NCBI RefSeq assembly: GCF_002217795.2 | Contig: NZ_AP018823.1 | Coordinates: 3,348,001 to 3,412,000 of the forward strand | Length of the DNA stretch: 64,000 bases | Reading direction: 5' to 3' | DNA from: Aquitalea magnusonii | GTDB lineage: Bacteria; Pseudomonadota; Gammaproteobacteria; Burkholderiales; Chromobacteriaceae | Shown here: positions 8,236-17,162 of the stretch, piece by piece | How the letters are laid out: every line of letters begins with the position of its first letter | Numbering within the stretch: position 1 is the stretch's first letter | Position numbers and translations under genes: made by a program | Notes under the pieces: model-generated | Seen by the model: only the letters and a program-made list of their open reading frames with translations | Database searches by the model: none | Told to the model about the DNA's origin: nothing

Positions 8236-8835
8236 ATGTCTTCTGCAATGGTAAAGCTGGTTTGCATCCTGTTTGCCGGCTGGCTGGCCTTGCCGGCCAG
8301 CGCCGCCACCATTCTGGTGATGGGCGACAGCCTGTCTGCCGGCTACGGCCTGGCACCCGGTCAGGGCTGGGTCAGCCTGCTACAACAGGATCTGGAGCCA
8401 AAGCACCGGATTATCAATGCCAGCATCTCCGGCGAAACCAGCGATGGCGGTCTGGCACGGCTGCCGGATGCGCTGCGCCGACACAAGCCCGACATCGTGG
8501 TATTGGAACTGGGTGCCAATGACGGCCTGCGCGGCCTGCCGCTGGCAGGCATGGAGCGCAATCTGCAGCAGATGATCACGCTGTCACGCCAGGCCTCGGC
8601 GCGGGTGGTGCTGGTGGGCATGGCCTTGCCCAGCAACTATGGCCCGCAATACACCGCCGAGTTCCGCGCCGTGTATGACCGCCTCGCCAAACGCAACCAG
8701 CTATCCTACGTGCCGCTGCTGCTGGTGGGCTTTGCCACCGACATCAGCAAGTTCCAGCCGGACGGGCTGCACCCGGTGGCCAGCGTACAAGCTACCATGA
8801 TGCGCACGGTGAAGGCCAAGCTGCCTTTGAAATAA
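8236..8835 (+). CDS. tesA: Esterase/lysophospholipase TesA (acyl-CoA thioesterase I, SGNH hydrolase)
   Basis: A 199-aa periplasmic SGNH hydrolase. A signal peptide (VKLVCILFAGWLALPASA) is followed by block I GDSLSAGYG with the catalytic Ser, then Gly/Asn blocks including GANDGL, and the catalytic Asp-His in PDGLHP near the C-terminus. It hydrolyses acyl thioesters, esters and lysophospholipids. Two starts are possible: ATG 8236 (GGAG only 4 nt upstream) and ATG 8248 (16 nt from that GGAG). I chose 8236. Both leave the signal peptide intact. It is divergent from ybbA-ybbP. Confidence 0.93.
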   Translation: MSSAMVKLVCILFAGWLALPASAATILVMGDSLSAGYGLAPGQGWVSLLQQDLEPKHRIINASISGETSDGGLARLPDALRRHKPDIVVLELGANDGLRGLPLAGMERNLQQMITLSRQASARVVLVGMALPSNYGPQYTAEFRAVYDRLAKRNQLSYVPLLLVGFATDISKFQPDGLHPVASVQATMMRTVKAKLPLK

Positions 8836-8839
8836 AGCG

Positions 8840-10096
8840 TCAGGAAGAGTGGGAGAAACCCTGCAGCACAGGGGTGGCCAGCTCGCTGGCCATGCAGATG
8901 CGATTGCGGCCGCGATGCTTGGCAGCATACAGCGCCATGTCAGCCTGCTGCAGGCTGTGGTTGACCGGATCGCCCGGCTGACAGGCCACGACACCGGCAG
9001 AAATGGTTTGCTGCCAGGAGGCCGGCAACGCTTCCCAGCGTGAACTGGCCAATTGCTGACGAATGGCATCCAGCACCGCGGCCAGTGCTGCCGCCGGCTG
9101 CTGCGGTGCCAGCACGACAAACTCCTCTCCCCCGTAACGGTACAGTTGCATCTCGCCCGGCAATAATTCGCACACTTTGTGGACCAACTGCTCCAGCACG
9201 GCATCGCCCGCCTGATGACCAAAGGTGTCATTGACCTGCTTGAAGTGGTCCAGATCCAGAATGGACAATGACCAGCCCTGGCCGTTTTCCTGACTCGCGG
9301 CCGCATACAGGTCCAGTTGGCGACGCAATGCCCGCTGATTGAAACAGCCGGTCAGTGCATCGCACTCCAGCAAGCGCTCGCCCTCGGCCAGTGCGTTTTG
9401 CAGTGCCAGACGATTCTGCTCCAGGCTTTCGCGCTTCATGCTGGCCTGCACATGCATCTCAACCAGCTTTTCCATCATGCTTTGATTGGCATGTTTGAGC
9501 TGCACCGTCTCGAACAGGGTCTGGCGGAAACCACGCACAAAACGCCATTGCGACAGCAGGTACAACAGCACTCCCAGCAAGGCCACCAGCTCCAGGCGCT
9601 GCCCGTCATTGAGCAAGGAAAACACCGGGAAGGCCCAGAACGCGGCAAAAAACAGCACATGAATATCCCGGCAGGCGGCCATCATGATGCACAGCAAGGC
9701 AAAAATGCCGGATACCCACAGCAGTAGCAGCATTTCGTAAGGCCGGTCCGGCTGGGTTGGCGCCATGAACCAAATGCAACTGCCCCACAACAGGCTGCTG
9801 GCCAGCAGGCAATCCCGGATGGCCGGGTAGTACTGGTACACCGCCAGCGGATGGGTATCGTGACGGCGAAACTTGCGTATTACCAGCATCAGCCGCCATT
9901 CCACCAGCCAGAACAGCGCCATCCAGCACAGCATGCGCCATAGCGAGGCGTGTTCGTAGGCGATCCAGGCCAGCACGGGTGTGCTGCACATGGCGGGGCC
10001 GATGGACTGGTAGGCCGCATCGACAAAATATCGGGTGAGGTCGGTCTCTTCACGCCAGTGCGGGCTTTCCTGCTGCAGATACGCCAGCCGCTTCAT
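8840..10096 (-). CDS. Membrane-anchored diguanylate cyclase (GGDEF), no I-site
   Basis: A 418-aa protein with about five or six N-terminal membrane helices (residues 35-185), a short coiled region (about 200-235) and a C-terminal GGDEF domain (about 240-410). The active-site loop is intact (YRYGGEEF) and the substrate segment DLDHFKQVNDTFGHQAGD is canonical, so it should make c-di-GMP. The RxxD inhibitory site five residues before the loop is absent (PGEMQLYRYGGEEF). The start overlaps the stop of the upstream GGDEF gene by 4 bp, so the pair is coupled. The N-terminal sensor region has no recognised name from sequence alone. Confidence 0.9.
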   Translation of the reverse strand: MKRLAYLQQESPHWREETDLTRYFVDAAYQSIGPAMCSTPVLAWIAYEHASLWRMLCWMALFWLVEWRLMLVIRKFRRHDTHPLAVYQYYPAIRDCLLASSLLWGSCIWFMAPTQPDRPYEMLLLLWVSGIFALLCIMMAACRDIHVLFFAAFWAFPVFSLLNDGQRLELVALLGVLLYLLSQWRFVRGFRQTLFETVQLKHANQSMMEKLVEMHVQASMKRESLEQNRLALQNALAEGERLLECDALTGCFNQRALRRQLDLYAAASQENGQGWSLSILDLDHFKQVNDTFGHQAGDAVLEQLVHKVCELLPGEMQLYRYGGEEFVVLAPQQPAAALAAVLDAIRQQLASSRWEALPASWQQTISAGVVACQPGDPVNHSLQQADMALYAAKHRGRNRICMASELATPVLQGFSHSS

Positions 10097-11307
10097 ACGA
10101 GCCCCCTGACCAGTTGCCGGGCCAGTGCTTCGGTCAGCACCTGGTTGCGCCCGGCCCGCTTGGCGGCATACAACAAATCATCTGCCCGCTTGATCAGTTG
10201 CGGCAAATCCATCCCAGGCTGCCAGAGCATCAGCCCCATCGACACCGTTACCCCGCGCGCACCCAACAAGCCGGACCAATCATGCCGGGCGATGTCCTCC
10301 CGGATATTTTCCAGCCGCAACATGGCGGCTTCAAGGTTCATCCCCTCCAGCAGCAGCATGAATTCCTCACCGCCATAGCGGCCCAGGCTGTCGTTACAGC
10401 GCATTTGCGCGCCAACCAGGCGACAAACCTGGCGCAAGACTTCATCCCCCACCAGATGCCCGTAACCGTCATTGATGGATTTGAAATGATCCAGGTCCAG
10501 CATGGCCAAACAGAAGGCTTTGCCCGCTGCCGCCTCCACCAAGCGGTGCTCCGCCTGAATCATGATGGCGCGCCGGCTCAACACACCGGTCAGCGGGTCA
10601 TGCGCCACCAGGGTTTCCACGCGTGCCAGCGCGATATCCAGTTCACGACCACGCTGTTCCAGCTGCTGGTTGTACTGGTCCAGCGTTTCCTGCTGGGCCG
10701 TCATGTCTTGCAACAAACGGTTATTCTCTTCGCGCGCCGCGTAGTTCTCACGCAAATAACGATGCAAGGGCCAGGTCATGGAGATCAGTACGACGGTAAA
10801 CAACAGCACGGACAAACCAGCCAGGTGCAGCACCGGGGAATCAGCTATCCACAAGCGCGGTAGCACGGTCAGCAACATCAGGCCGAGCACCAGCAAGGGC
10901 AAGGAACGGATACCTGTCAGATAAGCAGCATAAGACGCAGCCACTGCTGCCAGCCACAGCATGACCACGATCAGGTAGAGCGGATCTCCATCCGGCACCA
11001 GCCACCAGACGGTACTGCCCCACCAGATGCCAGCCAGGGTGGTCATCAGGACAAAACCGTGAAACTGACGAGGTGCCAGCCCAGCGCCAGTGGCAGCGTT
11101 CAAGCAATGCCTGATGCATTGGAGATAGAGACACTGCCAGCAGATCAGCACACCCCACCAGAGCAAGATATTACGCAGGGGCGCATGCCAGGACATGGCG
11201 AGTGCCAGCAAAGCCCCGCCCACCATGGAATAAGGCAGTGCAGCGCGAAAGCGCTTGATGATGTGCAACTGGACTGCAGCATCCTCTCCGGATGGAGACG
11301 TGCTCAA
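10093..11307 (-). CDS. Membrane-anchored diguanylate cyclase (GGDEF) with I-site
   Basis: A 404-aa paralogue-like partner of the gene immediately downstream. It has several N-terminal membrane helices (about residues 20-190), a Q/E/R-rich coiled coil (about 195-235) and a GGDEF domain (about 240-400). The catalytic loop RYGGEEF is preceded by RCND with exactly five residues between, a textbook RxxD product-inhibition I-site. DLDHFKSINDGYGHLVGDE is also intact. This enzyme should therefore be feedback-inhibited by c-di-GMP, unlike its neighbour. An alternative start could lie a few codons in. It shares the same overall architecture as its neighbour, which suggests tandem duplication. Confidence 0.9.
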   Translation of the reverse strand: MSTSPSGEDAAVQLHIIKRFRAALPYSMVGGALLALAMSWHAPLRNILLWWGVLICWQCLYLQCIRHCLNAATGAGLAPRQFHGFVLMTTLAGIWWGSTVWWLVPDGDPLYLIVVMLWLAAVAASYAAYLTGIRSLPLLVLGLMLLTVLPRLWIADSPVLHLAGLSVLLFTVVLISMTWPLHRYLRENYAAREENNRLLQDMTAQQETLDQYNQQLEQRGRELDIALARVETLVAHDPLTGVLSRRAIMIQAEHRLVEAAAGKAFCLAMLDLDHFKSINDGYGHLVGDEVLRQVCRLVGAQMRCNDSLGRYGGEEFMLLLEGMNLEAAMLRLENIREDIARHDWSGLLGARGVTVSMGLMLWQPGMDLPQLIKRADDLLYAAKRAGRNQVLTEALARQLVRGLV

Positions 11308-11356
11308 ATTGGCCTCCGCTGTCTGTGCGATCTGTTAATAAGATATAGCAGATCAC

Positions 11357-11384
11357 ATGAAAAACCCCGCTCAATGGCGGGGTT
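11357..11384 (-). terminator. Rho-independent terminator of ahpC
   Basis: 8-bp stem (AACCCCGC / GCGGGGTT, loop 6) read on the minus strand and followed by a run of T's. It lies 43 bp after the ahpC stop and upstream of the GGDEF pair, so it separates the two units. Confidence 0.85.
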
Positions 11385-11426
11385 CAGACAACAGAGCGGA
11401 TCGGCCATGCTGATCTGCGAGGCAGC

Positions 11427-12041
11427 TTACAGCTGGGCGGCGTTTTCAGCCAGGTAGGAAGCCACGCCTTCGGCGCTGGGCTTCATGCCCTTCTTGCCCT
11501 TGTTCCAGCCAGCCGGGCACACTTCACCGTGTTCTTCGGTGAATTGCAGCGCATCAACCATGCGGATCATTTCGTCCACATTGCGGCCCAGCGGCAGGTT
11601 GTTCACCACCTGATGCTGTACCACACCGGCCTTGTCGATCAGGAAGGAACCACGGAAGGCCACGCCACCGTCGGCTTCCACATCAAAGGCCTTGCACAGA
11701 TCGTGCTGGATGTCGGCCACCAGGGTGTAGCCAACTTCGCCGATGCCACCCTTTTCCACCGGGGTGTTGCGCCATGCGGCGTGGGTGAACTGGCTGTCGA
11801 TGGACACGCCGATCACTTCCACATTGCGGGCCTTGAATTCAGCCAGGCGGTGATCGAAAGCAATCAGCTCGGACGGGCAGACAAAGGTGAAGTCCAGCGG
11901 GTAGAAAAACACCACGGCGTATTTGCCGGCGGTAGCTTCCTGGAAGGAGTAGTTGTCAACAATCTGACCATCGCCCAGAACGGCGGAGAAGGTTTTTTCA
12001 CCAGCGAAGAACGGTGCTTGCTTACCAACGAGTACGGCCAT
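11427..12041 (-). CDS. ahpC: Peroxiredoxin, typical 2-Cys (AhpC/TSA family)
   Basis: A 204-aa cytosolic thiol peroxidase that reduces H2O2 and organic hydroperoxides. The peroxidatic Cys55 sits in PLDFTFVCPSE and the resolving Cys175 in EVCPAGW, so it is a typical 2-Cys enzyme with the C-terminal arm. Its length and C-terminus (NKGKKGMKPSAEGVASYL) resemble the Prx1/AhpC-like group. No ahpF or OxyR gene is adjacent, so the electron donor may be thioredoxin; the trxA-like gene at 38.3 kb is one candidate. A terminator follows it, and a hairpin lies in its 5' leader. Confidence 0.93.
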   Translation of the reverse strand: MAVLVGKQAPFFAGEKTFSAVLGDGQIVDNYSFQEATAGKYAVVFFYPLDFTFVCPSELIAFDHRLAEFKARNVEVIGVSIDSQFTHAAWRNTPVEKGGIGEVGYTLVADIQHDLCKAFDVEADGGVAFRGSFLIDKAGVVQHQVVNNLPLGRNVDEMIRMVDALQFTEEHGEVCPAGWNKGKKGMKPSAEGVASYLAENAAQL

Positions 12042-12119
12042 GCGGATCTCCTTGCGTTTTTGATGTAACAGCGTTTGCGATATCGGGCAATACGAAAACG
12101 CTGCGGAATGCGGGGGCTT

Positions 12120-12148
12120 TATAAAACAGCCGCGGGAACGGCTGCAAA
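12120..12148 (-). promoter_or_regulatory. Hairpin in the ahpC leader
   Basis: On the minus strand CAGCCG-N6-CGGCTG is followed directly by TTTTAT, about 80-100 nt upstream of the ahpC start. It could be an operator palindrome or an attenuator-like stem. No clear OxyR site was recognised. Confidence 0.3.
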
Positions 12149-12285
12149 TTGTAAATCCATATCATGTCGATAAAGTTTCACAATGAGCCAGACTTGAATC
12201 TGCCACCTATGGTAGATGCGGGCGGCAGCCAATGGTTTCAAGCCTCGCTTTGCAAGCAGGGCCCGATCGGCAGCGATGCACCATA

Positions 12286-12315
12286 AAAAAACGGACACCG
12301 CAGTGTCCGTTTTTT
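12286..12315. terminator. Bidirectional terminator between aspS and ahpC promoter region
   Basis: 13-bp perfect stem (AAAAAACGGACAC / GTGTCCGTTTTTT, loop CGCA). It ends 20 bp after the aspS stop on the minus strand and has T-runs on both strands. Confidence 0.92.
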
Positions 12316-12335
12316 GCCGACAACAAGCATCAGGC

Positions 12336-14138
12336 TCAGGCAGCCGGTTCGGCCTTCTGACGCAGACGCAGGTTGAGTTCGCGCAACTGCTTGTCGTCCA
12401 CCGCGTTCGGCGCATTGGTCAGCAGACACTGGGCGCGCTGGGTCTTGGGGAAGGCAATCACGTCGCGGATGGACTCGGCACCAGCCATCAGCGTAACCAG
12501 ACGGTCCAGACCAAAGGCCAGGCCACCATGCGGCGGCGCGCCAAACTTCAGGTTGTCCAGCAGGAAGCCAAACTTGTTCTGCTGCTCTTCCGGAGTGATC
12601 TTCAGCGCAGCGAATACCTTTTCCTGTACGTCGGCACGGTGGATACGCACCGAACCGCCACCGATTTCCCAGCCGTTCAGCACCATATCGTAGGCACGTG
12701 CCAGGCAAGCACCCGGATCGGTGTCCATCAGGTCTTCGTGGCCCGGTTTCGGGCTGGTGAACGGATGGTGGCAGGCAGTCCAGCGGTCGGCTTCTTCGTC
12801 GTGTTCGAACATCGGGAAGTCCACCACCCACAGCGGACGCCATTCGCGCACGAAGTAACCGTCCTTCTCGCCACGCTCGTGACCAATCTTGATACGCAGC
12901 GCGCCAATGGCTTCGTTCACTATCTTGGCCTTGTCGGCACCAAAGAAGATGATGTCGCCGTTGTCAGCACCGGTGCGCGCCATGATTTCTTCCAGCGCGG
13001 CCACGGACAGGAACTTGACGATGGGCGACTGCAGGCCGCTGGTTTCGTCGTTGGTGATCTTGCTCTTGTCGTTGACCTTGATGTAGGCCAGACCCTTGGC
13101 ACCATAGATGCCGACAAACTGGGTGTATTCGTCGATTTCCTTGCGGGAAATGGCGGCACCGCCCGGTACACGCAGGGCCACCACACGGCCGTTCGGCAGA
13201 TCAGCCGCGCCACGGAATACCTTGAATTCCTCGGTCTTCATCAGGTCGGTCAGCTCGGTGAACTTGAGCGACACGCGCAGGTCCGGCTTGTCCGAGCCGT
13301 AGTAGAACATGGCGTCGTTGTAAGTCATGCGCGGGAACTTGCCCAGCTCGACATTCATCACGTCGCGGAAGATTTCCTGCGCCATGTTTTCGGTAATGTC
13401 CATGATCTCGTCCTCGTTCAGGAACGAGGTTTCGATATCGATCTGGGTAAATTCGGGCTGACGGTCGGCACGCAGGTCTTCGTCACGGAAGCACTTGGTG
13501 ATCTGGTAGTAGCGGTCAAAGCCGGCCACCATCAACAGTTGCTTGAACAACTGCGGCGATTGCGGCAGGGCAAAGAATTCGCCCGGATGCACGCGGGACG
13601 GCACCAGGTAGTCACGCGCACCTTCCGGCGTGGAGCGGGTCAGCATCGGGGTTTCGATGTCGATGAAGCCCTGCTTGTCCAGATGGTTACGCACGCCCAT
13701 GGCCACGCGATAGCGCAGGCGCAGGTTTTTTTGCATCGGGGCGCGACGCAGGTCGATCACGCGGTTGAGCAGGCGCACGTTTTCCGAGATGTTCTCGTCG
13801 TCGATCTGGAAGGGCGGGGTGGCGGCGCTGTTGAGGATTTCGATTTCCTTGGCCAGGATTTCGATTTCGCCGGAAATCATCTTGCTGTTGGCAGTGCCGG
13901 CCGGACGCTCGCGCACGATGCCGGTGATGGCCAGCACGTACTCGTTGCGAGAGGAGTCCGCAAGACGGAAGGCTTCCGGGGTGTCCGGGTCAATCACCAC
14001 CTGCACCAGACCTTCACGGTCGCGCAGGTCGATGAAGATCACGCCACCGTGGTCGCGGCGACGGTGCGCCCAGCCTTTCACGGTGACGGTCTGGCCGAGG
14101 TATTTCTTGTCAATAAGTCCGCAGTAATCGGTACGCAT
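12336..14138 (-). CDS. aspS: Aspartyl-tRNA synthetase
   Basis: A 600-aa class II tRNA synthetase that charges tRNA-Asp (and possibly tRNA-Asn, as in bacteria lacking AsnRS). The order is N-terminal OB-fold anticodon-binding domain ([33 protein letters not shown]), class II core with FLDIETP-type motif 1 ([25 protein letters not shown]), motif 2 ([20 protein letters not shown]), the bacterial GAD insertion (about 290-420), and motif 3 ([15 protein letters not shown]). Full length and no defects. It follows DUF502 and fmdB, a gene order widespread in betaproteobacteria, with a hairpin in the 77-bp gap. Confidence 0.98.
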   Translation of the reverse strand: MRTDYCGLIDKKYLGQTVTVKGWAHRRRDHGGVIFIDLRDREGLVQVVIDPDTPEAFRLADSSRNEYVLAITGIVRERPAGTANSKMISGEIEILAKEIEILNSAATPPFQIDDENISENVRLLNRVIDLRRAPMQKNLRLRYRVAMGVRNHLDKQGFIDIETPMLTRSTPEGARDYLVPSRVHPGEFFALPQSPQLFKQLLMVAGFDRYYQITKCFRDEDLRADRQPEFTQIDIETSFLNEDEIMDITENMAQEIFRDVMNVELGKFPRMTYNDAMFYYGSDKPDLRVSLKFTELTDLMKTEEFKVFRGAADLPNGRVVALRVPGGAAISRKEIDEYTQFVGIYGAKGLAYIKVNDKSKITNDETSGLQSPIVKFLSVAALEEIMARTGADNGDIIFFGADKAKIVNEAIGALRIKIGHERGEKDGYFVREWRPLWVVDFPMFEHDEEADRWTACHHPFTSPKPGHEDLMDTDPGACLARAYDMVLNGWEIGGGSVRIHRADVQEKVFAALKITPEEQQNKFGFLLDNLKFGAPPHGGLAFGLDRLVTLMAGAESIRDVIAFPKTQRAQCLLTNAPNAVDDKQLRELNLRLRQKAEPAA

Positions 14139-14187
14139 CGGATAACCCTTGTATTGGATTCTGTATCTTTAAATCTGAATAAACGGG

Positions 14188-14213
14188 CGTCTGCCAGGCG
14201 GGGCCGGCAGACG
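14188..14213 (-). terminator. Weak hairpin between DUF502 gene and aspS
   Basis: 8-bp inverted repeat CGTCTGCC / GGCAGACG with a 10-nt loop, 2 bp after the DUF502 stop. On the minus strand it is followed by CCCGTTTATT, a poor T-run. It could attenuate read-through into aspS. Confidence 0.35.
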
Positions 14214-14215
14214 GC

Positions 14216-14869
14216 CTAAGCCTGTTGATTCTTGTCGCCGCACAGGGTATCTGCTGCCGGTGCGGGAACAACCACGCCCATGGAAATCACGTATTTGAGG
14301 GCATCGTCCACGCTCATGGCCAATTCGCGCGTGTCGCGCTTGGGCACCATGATGAAGTAGCCGGAGGTCGGGTTTGGTGTGGTGGGCACATACACGCTGA
14401 CATGCTCTTCATCACCCATTTGCGCCACCACCTGCGGTGCCGGCGAACCGGTCTGGAAGGCCACAGTCCAACTATCCTGATGCGGCCAGCGCACCAGCAG
14501 GGCTTTTTTGAAAGCCTGGCCGGAATCCGACAACAGCGTATCGCTCACCTGCTTGACGCTGCTGTAGATGGATTTGACAAAGGGTGTGCGCGACATCAGG
14601 CCATGCCAGAAATCCACCAGTCTTTGCCCCAGCACATTGGCCGCCAGCATGCCGGTACCCAGCAGCATCAGGAAGGCAAACACCACGCCCAGGCCCGGGA
14701 TGCTGAAACCGAACAGTTGCTCAGGCTGCCACTCGTGCGGCAGCAGCCTGAGCGTCTGATCCAGTGAGCCGATGATGAGGCTCAACACCCACAGGGTGAT
14801 ACCCAGCGGCAGCCAGATCAGCAGGCCGGCCACCAGATAGCCCCGTACGGTCATCTTGATTTGTGTCAT
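14216..14869 (-). CDS. DUF502 family membrane protein
   Basis: A 217-aa inner-membrane protein with two strong N-terminal helices (YLVAGLLIWLPLGITLWVLSL and LGVVFAFLMLLGTGMLAANVL), then the conserved segment RTPFVKSIYSSVKQVSDTLL and a soluble C-terminal domain with VPTTPNPTSGYFIMVP. These are diagnostic of DUF502. The biochemical role is unknown. The start lies 6 bp after the fmdB stop and aspS follows, so the three genes are probably cotranscribed. Confidence 0.92.
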   Translation of the reverse strand: MTQIKMTVRGYLVAGLLIWLPLGITLWVLSLIIGSLDQTLRLLPHEWQPEQLFGFSIPGLGVVFAFLMLLGTGMLAANVLGQRLVDFWHGLMSRTPFVKSIYSSVKQVSDTLLSDSGQAFKKALLVRWPHQDSWTVAFQTGSPAPQVVAQMGDEEHVSVYVPTTPNPTSGYFIMVPKRDTRELAMSVDDALKYVISMGVVVPAPAADTLCGDKNQQA

Positions 14870-14875
14870 GGGGGT

Positions 14876-15115
14876 TTAAGCGCACCCGCCGCCGCAAGAG
14901 CCGTTACCGCAGCTGTGGCCGCCGCCGGAACTGCCGTTCTTGAAGTCGGTTTCGTACCAGCCAGAACCCTTCAGCTGGAAACCGGCAGCAGACAGCTGCT
15001 TGTGGTAGTCATGGCTGCCACAAGCCGGACATTGGGCGATCGGGTCATCGCTCATTTTCTGCAAATGTTCCTTGGCTGCGCCACAGGCGGTGCAGCGGTA
15101 TTCGTAGATCGGCAT
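14876..15115 (-). CDS. FmdB family zinc-ribbon protein
   Basis: A 79-aa protein beginning MPIYEYRC, the invariant start of FmdB-type zinc ribbons; an upstream in-frame ATG at 15133 would add six residues without family support. The zinc ribbon is CTAC-x(17)-CPAC. The C-terminus is a flexible Gly/Ser/Cys-rich tail (residues about 60-79), with extra cysteines in GNGSCGGGCA that could bind metal. Members are named after formamidase regulators but most are of unknown function. It leads the fmdB-DUF502-aspS unit. Confidence 0.9.
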   Translation of the reverse strand: MPIYEYRCTACGAAKEHLQKMSDDPIAQCPACGSHDYHKQLSAAGFQLKGSGWYETDFKNGSSGGGHSCGNGSCGGGCA

Positions 15116-15163
15116 ATTCCTTGCTCCAACCACTATGTAAATGGCATAAATGGCGTATTTTTG

Positions 15164-15201
15164 CTACAGTGCACAATACGCTTTTACTGCAGTGCACAAT
15201 A
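15164..15201. promoter_or_regulatory. Direct repeat CAGTGCACAATA upstream of fabI
   Basis: Two copies, CTACAGTGCACAATA (15164-15178) and CTGCAGTGCACAATA (15187-15201), spaced 23 bp start to start (about two helical turns), each containing the palindrome GTGCAC. A possible -10 (TATGAT, 15219-15224) lies downstream. The layout suggests a dimeric repressor or activator site for fabI-pta-ackA. TGCA-centred motifs are typical of PhaR-type regulators in betaproteobacteria, but that match is from memory. Confidence 0.5.
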
Positions 15202-15389
15202 AATGTGTCACGCTGACCTATGATGCAAAATGCGGTCGGGACAGGCCAAATGCAAGTAGCCCGCCCGCAAACTTATCATTATATCCGACTGACGCCGCAA
15301 TACAAAAATGCTGTTTTTCACGCACTGGCAATATCGCGCTGTCACGATGCATCAAACCACTTTCTACCGGGTAGACCCAAGAGGATTCC

Positions 15390-16166
15390 ATGGACAGCAT
15401 TCGTAACATCATCAACGGAAAAAAAGGCCTGATCGTCGGCATCGCCAATGAAAACAGCATCGCCTACGGCTGCGCCAGCGTGCTGCGTGAACTGGGGGCC
15501 GAAGTGGCCGTCACCTACCTGAACAACAAGGCAGAGAAATATGTCCGCCCGCTGGCCGAAAAACTGGAAGCACCACTGGTGATGCCGCTGGACGTGGAGC
15601 AACCGGGCCAGATGCAGCAGGTGTTCTCCGATATCGAACAACACTGGGGCAAACTGGACTTTGTCATCCACTCCATCGCTTTCTGCCCGATGGAAGACCT
15701 GCATGGCCGCGTCGTCGATTGCTCGCGTGACGGCTTCCAGCAAGCCATGCATGTATCGTGCTACTCCTTTGTGGAAATGGCCCGCCACGCCGAGCCGCTG
15801 ATGAAGGATGGCGGTTCGCTGATCACCATGAGCTACTATGGTGCCGACAAGGTAGTGGAAAACTACAACATGATGGGTCCAGTAAAGGCGGCGCTGGAAA
15901 GCGTGTCGCGCTATATGGCCAGCGAACTCGGTCCCAAGGGCATCCGCGTGCATGCCGTGTCGCCCGGTCCGCTCAAGACCCGCGCTGCCTCCGGCATCGC
16001 CCATTTCGACCAGTTGATCGACGACGCCATCGCCCGTGCGCCGCAAAACAAGCTGGTGGATATCGAAGATGTGGGCATGACCTGCGCCTTCCTGATTTCC
16101 AATGCCGCCCGCAGCCTCACCGGCCAGACCATCTATGTGGATGGTGGCCATCACATCATGGCCTGA
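15390..16166 (+). CDS. fabI: Enoyl-[acyl-carrier-protein] reductase (FabI type)
   Basis: A 258-aa NADH-dependent short-chain dehydrogenase that performs the last reduction of fatty-acid elongation. The nucleotide-binding start GLIVGIANENSIAYG, the VIHSIAF segment and the Tyr-x6-Lys catalytic pair (YNMMGPVK) are FabI features. The C-terminus GQTIYVDGGHHIMA is complete. It is followed at 66 bp by a phosphotransacetylase and then acetate kinase, an unusual context for a housekeeping fabI. This copy may therefore be a second FabI tied to acetyl-phosphate or PHA-linked metabolism rather than the essential one. Confidence 0.93.
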   Translation: MDSIRNIINGKKGLIVGIANENSIAYGCASVLRELGAEVAVTYLNNKAEKYVRPLAEKLEAPLVMPLDVEQPGQMQQVFSDIEQHWGKLDFVIHSIAFCPMEDLHGRVVDCSRDGFQQAMHVSCYSFVEMARHAEPLMKDGGSLITMSYYGADKVVENYNMMGPVKAALESVSRYMASELGPKGIRVHAVSPGPLKTRAASGIAHFDQLIDDAIARAPQNKLVDIEDVGMTCAFLISNAARSLTGQTIYVDGGHHIMA

Positions 16167-16232
16167 TAGCACGGCGGCCAGCGCCAGCGCTGGCCTGCCC
16201 TCCCCCATCCAGCACGCGACCGGAGACCATCC

Positions 16233-17162
16233 ATGACCCGCGACGACAAAGCATTTGACGACATCCTGCAACAAGCCACTGCCCAGGGGCCGCTTCCCAT
16301 GGCCGTTGCCCATCCCTGCAGCCGCGAAGCACTGCTGGGCGCGGTGGAGGCTGCCGAGCACGGCATTGCCACCCCTATCCTGATCGGGCCGCGCAGCAAG
16401 CTGGGCAAGCTGGCCGAAGAACTGGACGTGGACATCAGCCGCTTCGAGCTGATCGACACCCCGCACAGTCACGCCTCGGCAGAACAGGCGGTCAAGCTGG
16501 TGCGCGACGGCTACGCCGACATCCTGATGAAGGGCAGCCTGCATACCGACGAATTCATGAGTGAGGTGTTGGCGCGCAATACCGGCATCCGCACCGACCG
16601 CCGCATCAGTCATGTATTCATCATGAAGGTGGAAAGCTATCCGCGTTATCTGTTCATCACCGATGCCGCCATCAGCATCGAGCCCGACCTGATGACCAAG
16701 CGCGATATCTGCCAGAACGCCATCGACCTCACCCACGCGCTGGGCATTGCCTGCCCCAAGGTGGCCATTCTGGCGGCAGTGGAAACCATCAATCCGGCCA
16801 TGCGCGCCACGCTGGATGCCGCCGCGCTGTGCAAGATGGCTGATCGCGGTCAGATCAAGGGCGCACTGCTGGATGGCCCACTGGCCTTTGACAATGCCAT
16901 CTCGCACGAAGCTGCCGATACCAAGGGCATTGTGTCCGCGGTGGCGGGCGACCCGGACATCCTGCTGGTGCCGGACCTGGAGTCCGGCAATATGCTGGCC
17001 AAGCAACTGACCTATCTGGCCGCGGCCGCCTCTGCCGGCATCGTGATGGGCGCCCGCGTGCCCATTGTGCTGACCAGCCGCGCCGAGGACGCCACCGGCC
17101 GCCTGGCCTCCGCTGCCGTCGCCAATGTCCTGGCCCACCGCCGTCGTGGAGCCAGCCAGTGA
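16233..17162 (+). CDS. pta: Phosphate acetyl/butyryltransferase
   Basis: A 309-aa enzyme of the short PTA/PTB family that interconverts acetyl-CoA (or butyryl-CoA) and the acyl phosphate. Visible features are HPCSREALLGAVEAAEHG near the N-terminus, ILMKGSLHTDEFM, and the C-terminal VPDLESGNMLAKQLTYLAAA and ARVPIVLTSRAED. It lacks the MaoC/hydratase domain found in some bifunctional relatives and the DRTGG domain of long Pta. Its stop overlaps the GTG start of ackA by 4 bp, so the two enzymes are coupled for acyl-phosphate turnover. The exact acyl chain preference cannot be read from sequence. Confidence 0.9.
   Translation: MTRDDKAFDDILQQATAQGPLPMAVAHPCSREALLGAVEAAEHGIATPILIGPRSKLGKLAEELDVDISRFELIDTPHSHASAEQAVKLVRDGYADILMKGSLHTDEFMSEVLARNTGIRTDRRISHVFIMKVESYPRYLFITDAAISIEPDLMTKRDICQNAIDLTHALGIACPKVAILAAVETINPAMRATLDAAALCKMADRGQIKGALLDGPLAFDNAISHEAADTKGIVSAVAGDPDILLVPDLESGNMLAKQLTYLAAAASAGIVMGARVPIVLTSRAEDATGRLASAAVANVLAHRRRGASQ

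Noticed and set aside
12216..14219. Long plus-strand open frame opposite aspS
   Set aside because: Antisense shadow; no recognisable domain and no ribosome site.
15342..17138. Long minus-strand open frame opposite fabI and pta
   Set aside because: Antisense shadow of two conserved enzymes.
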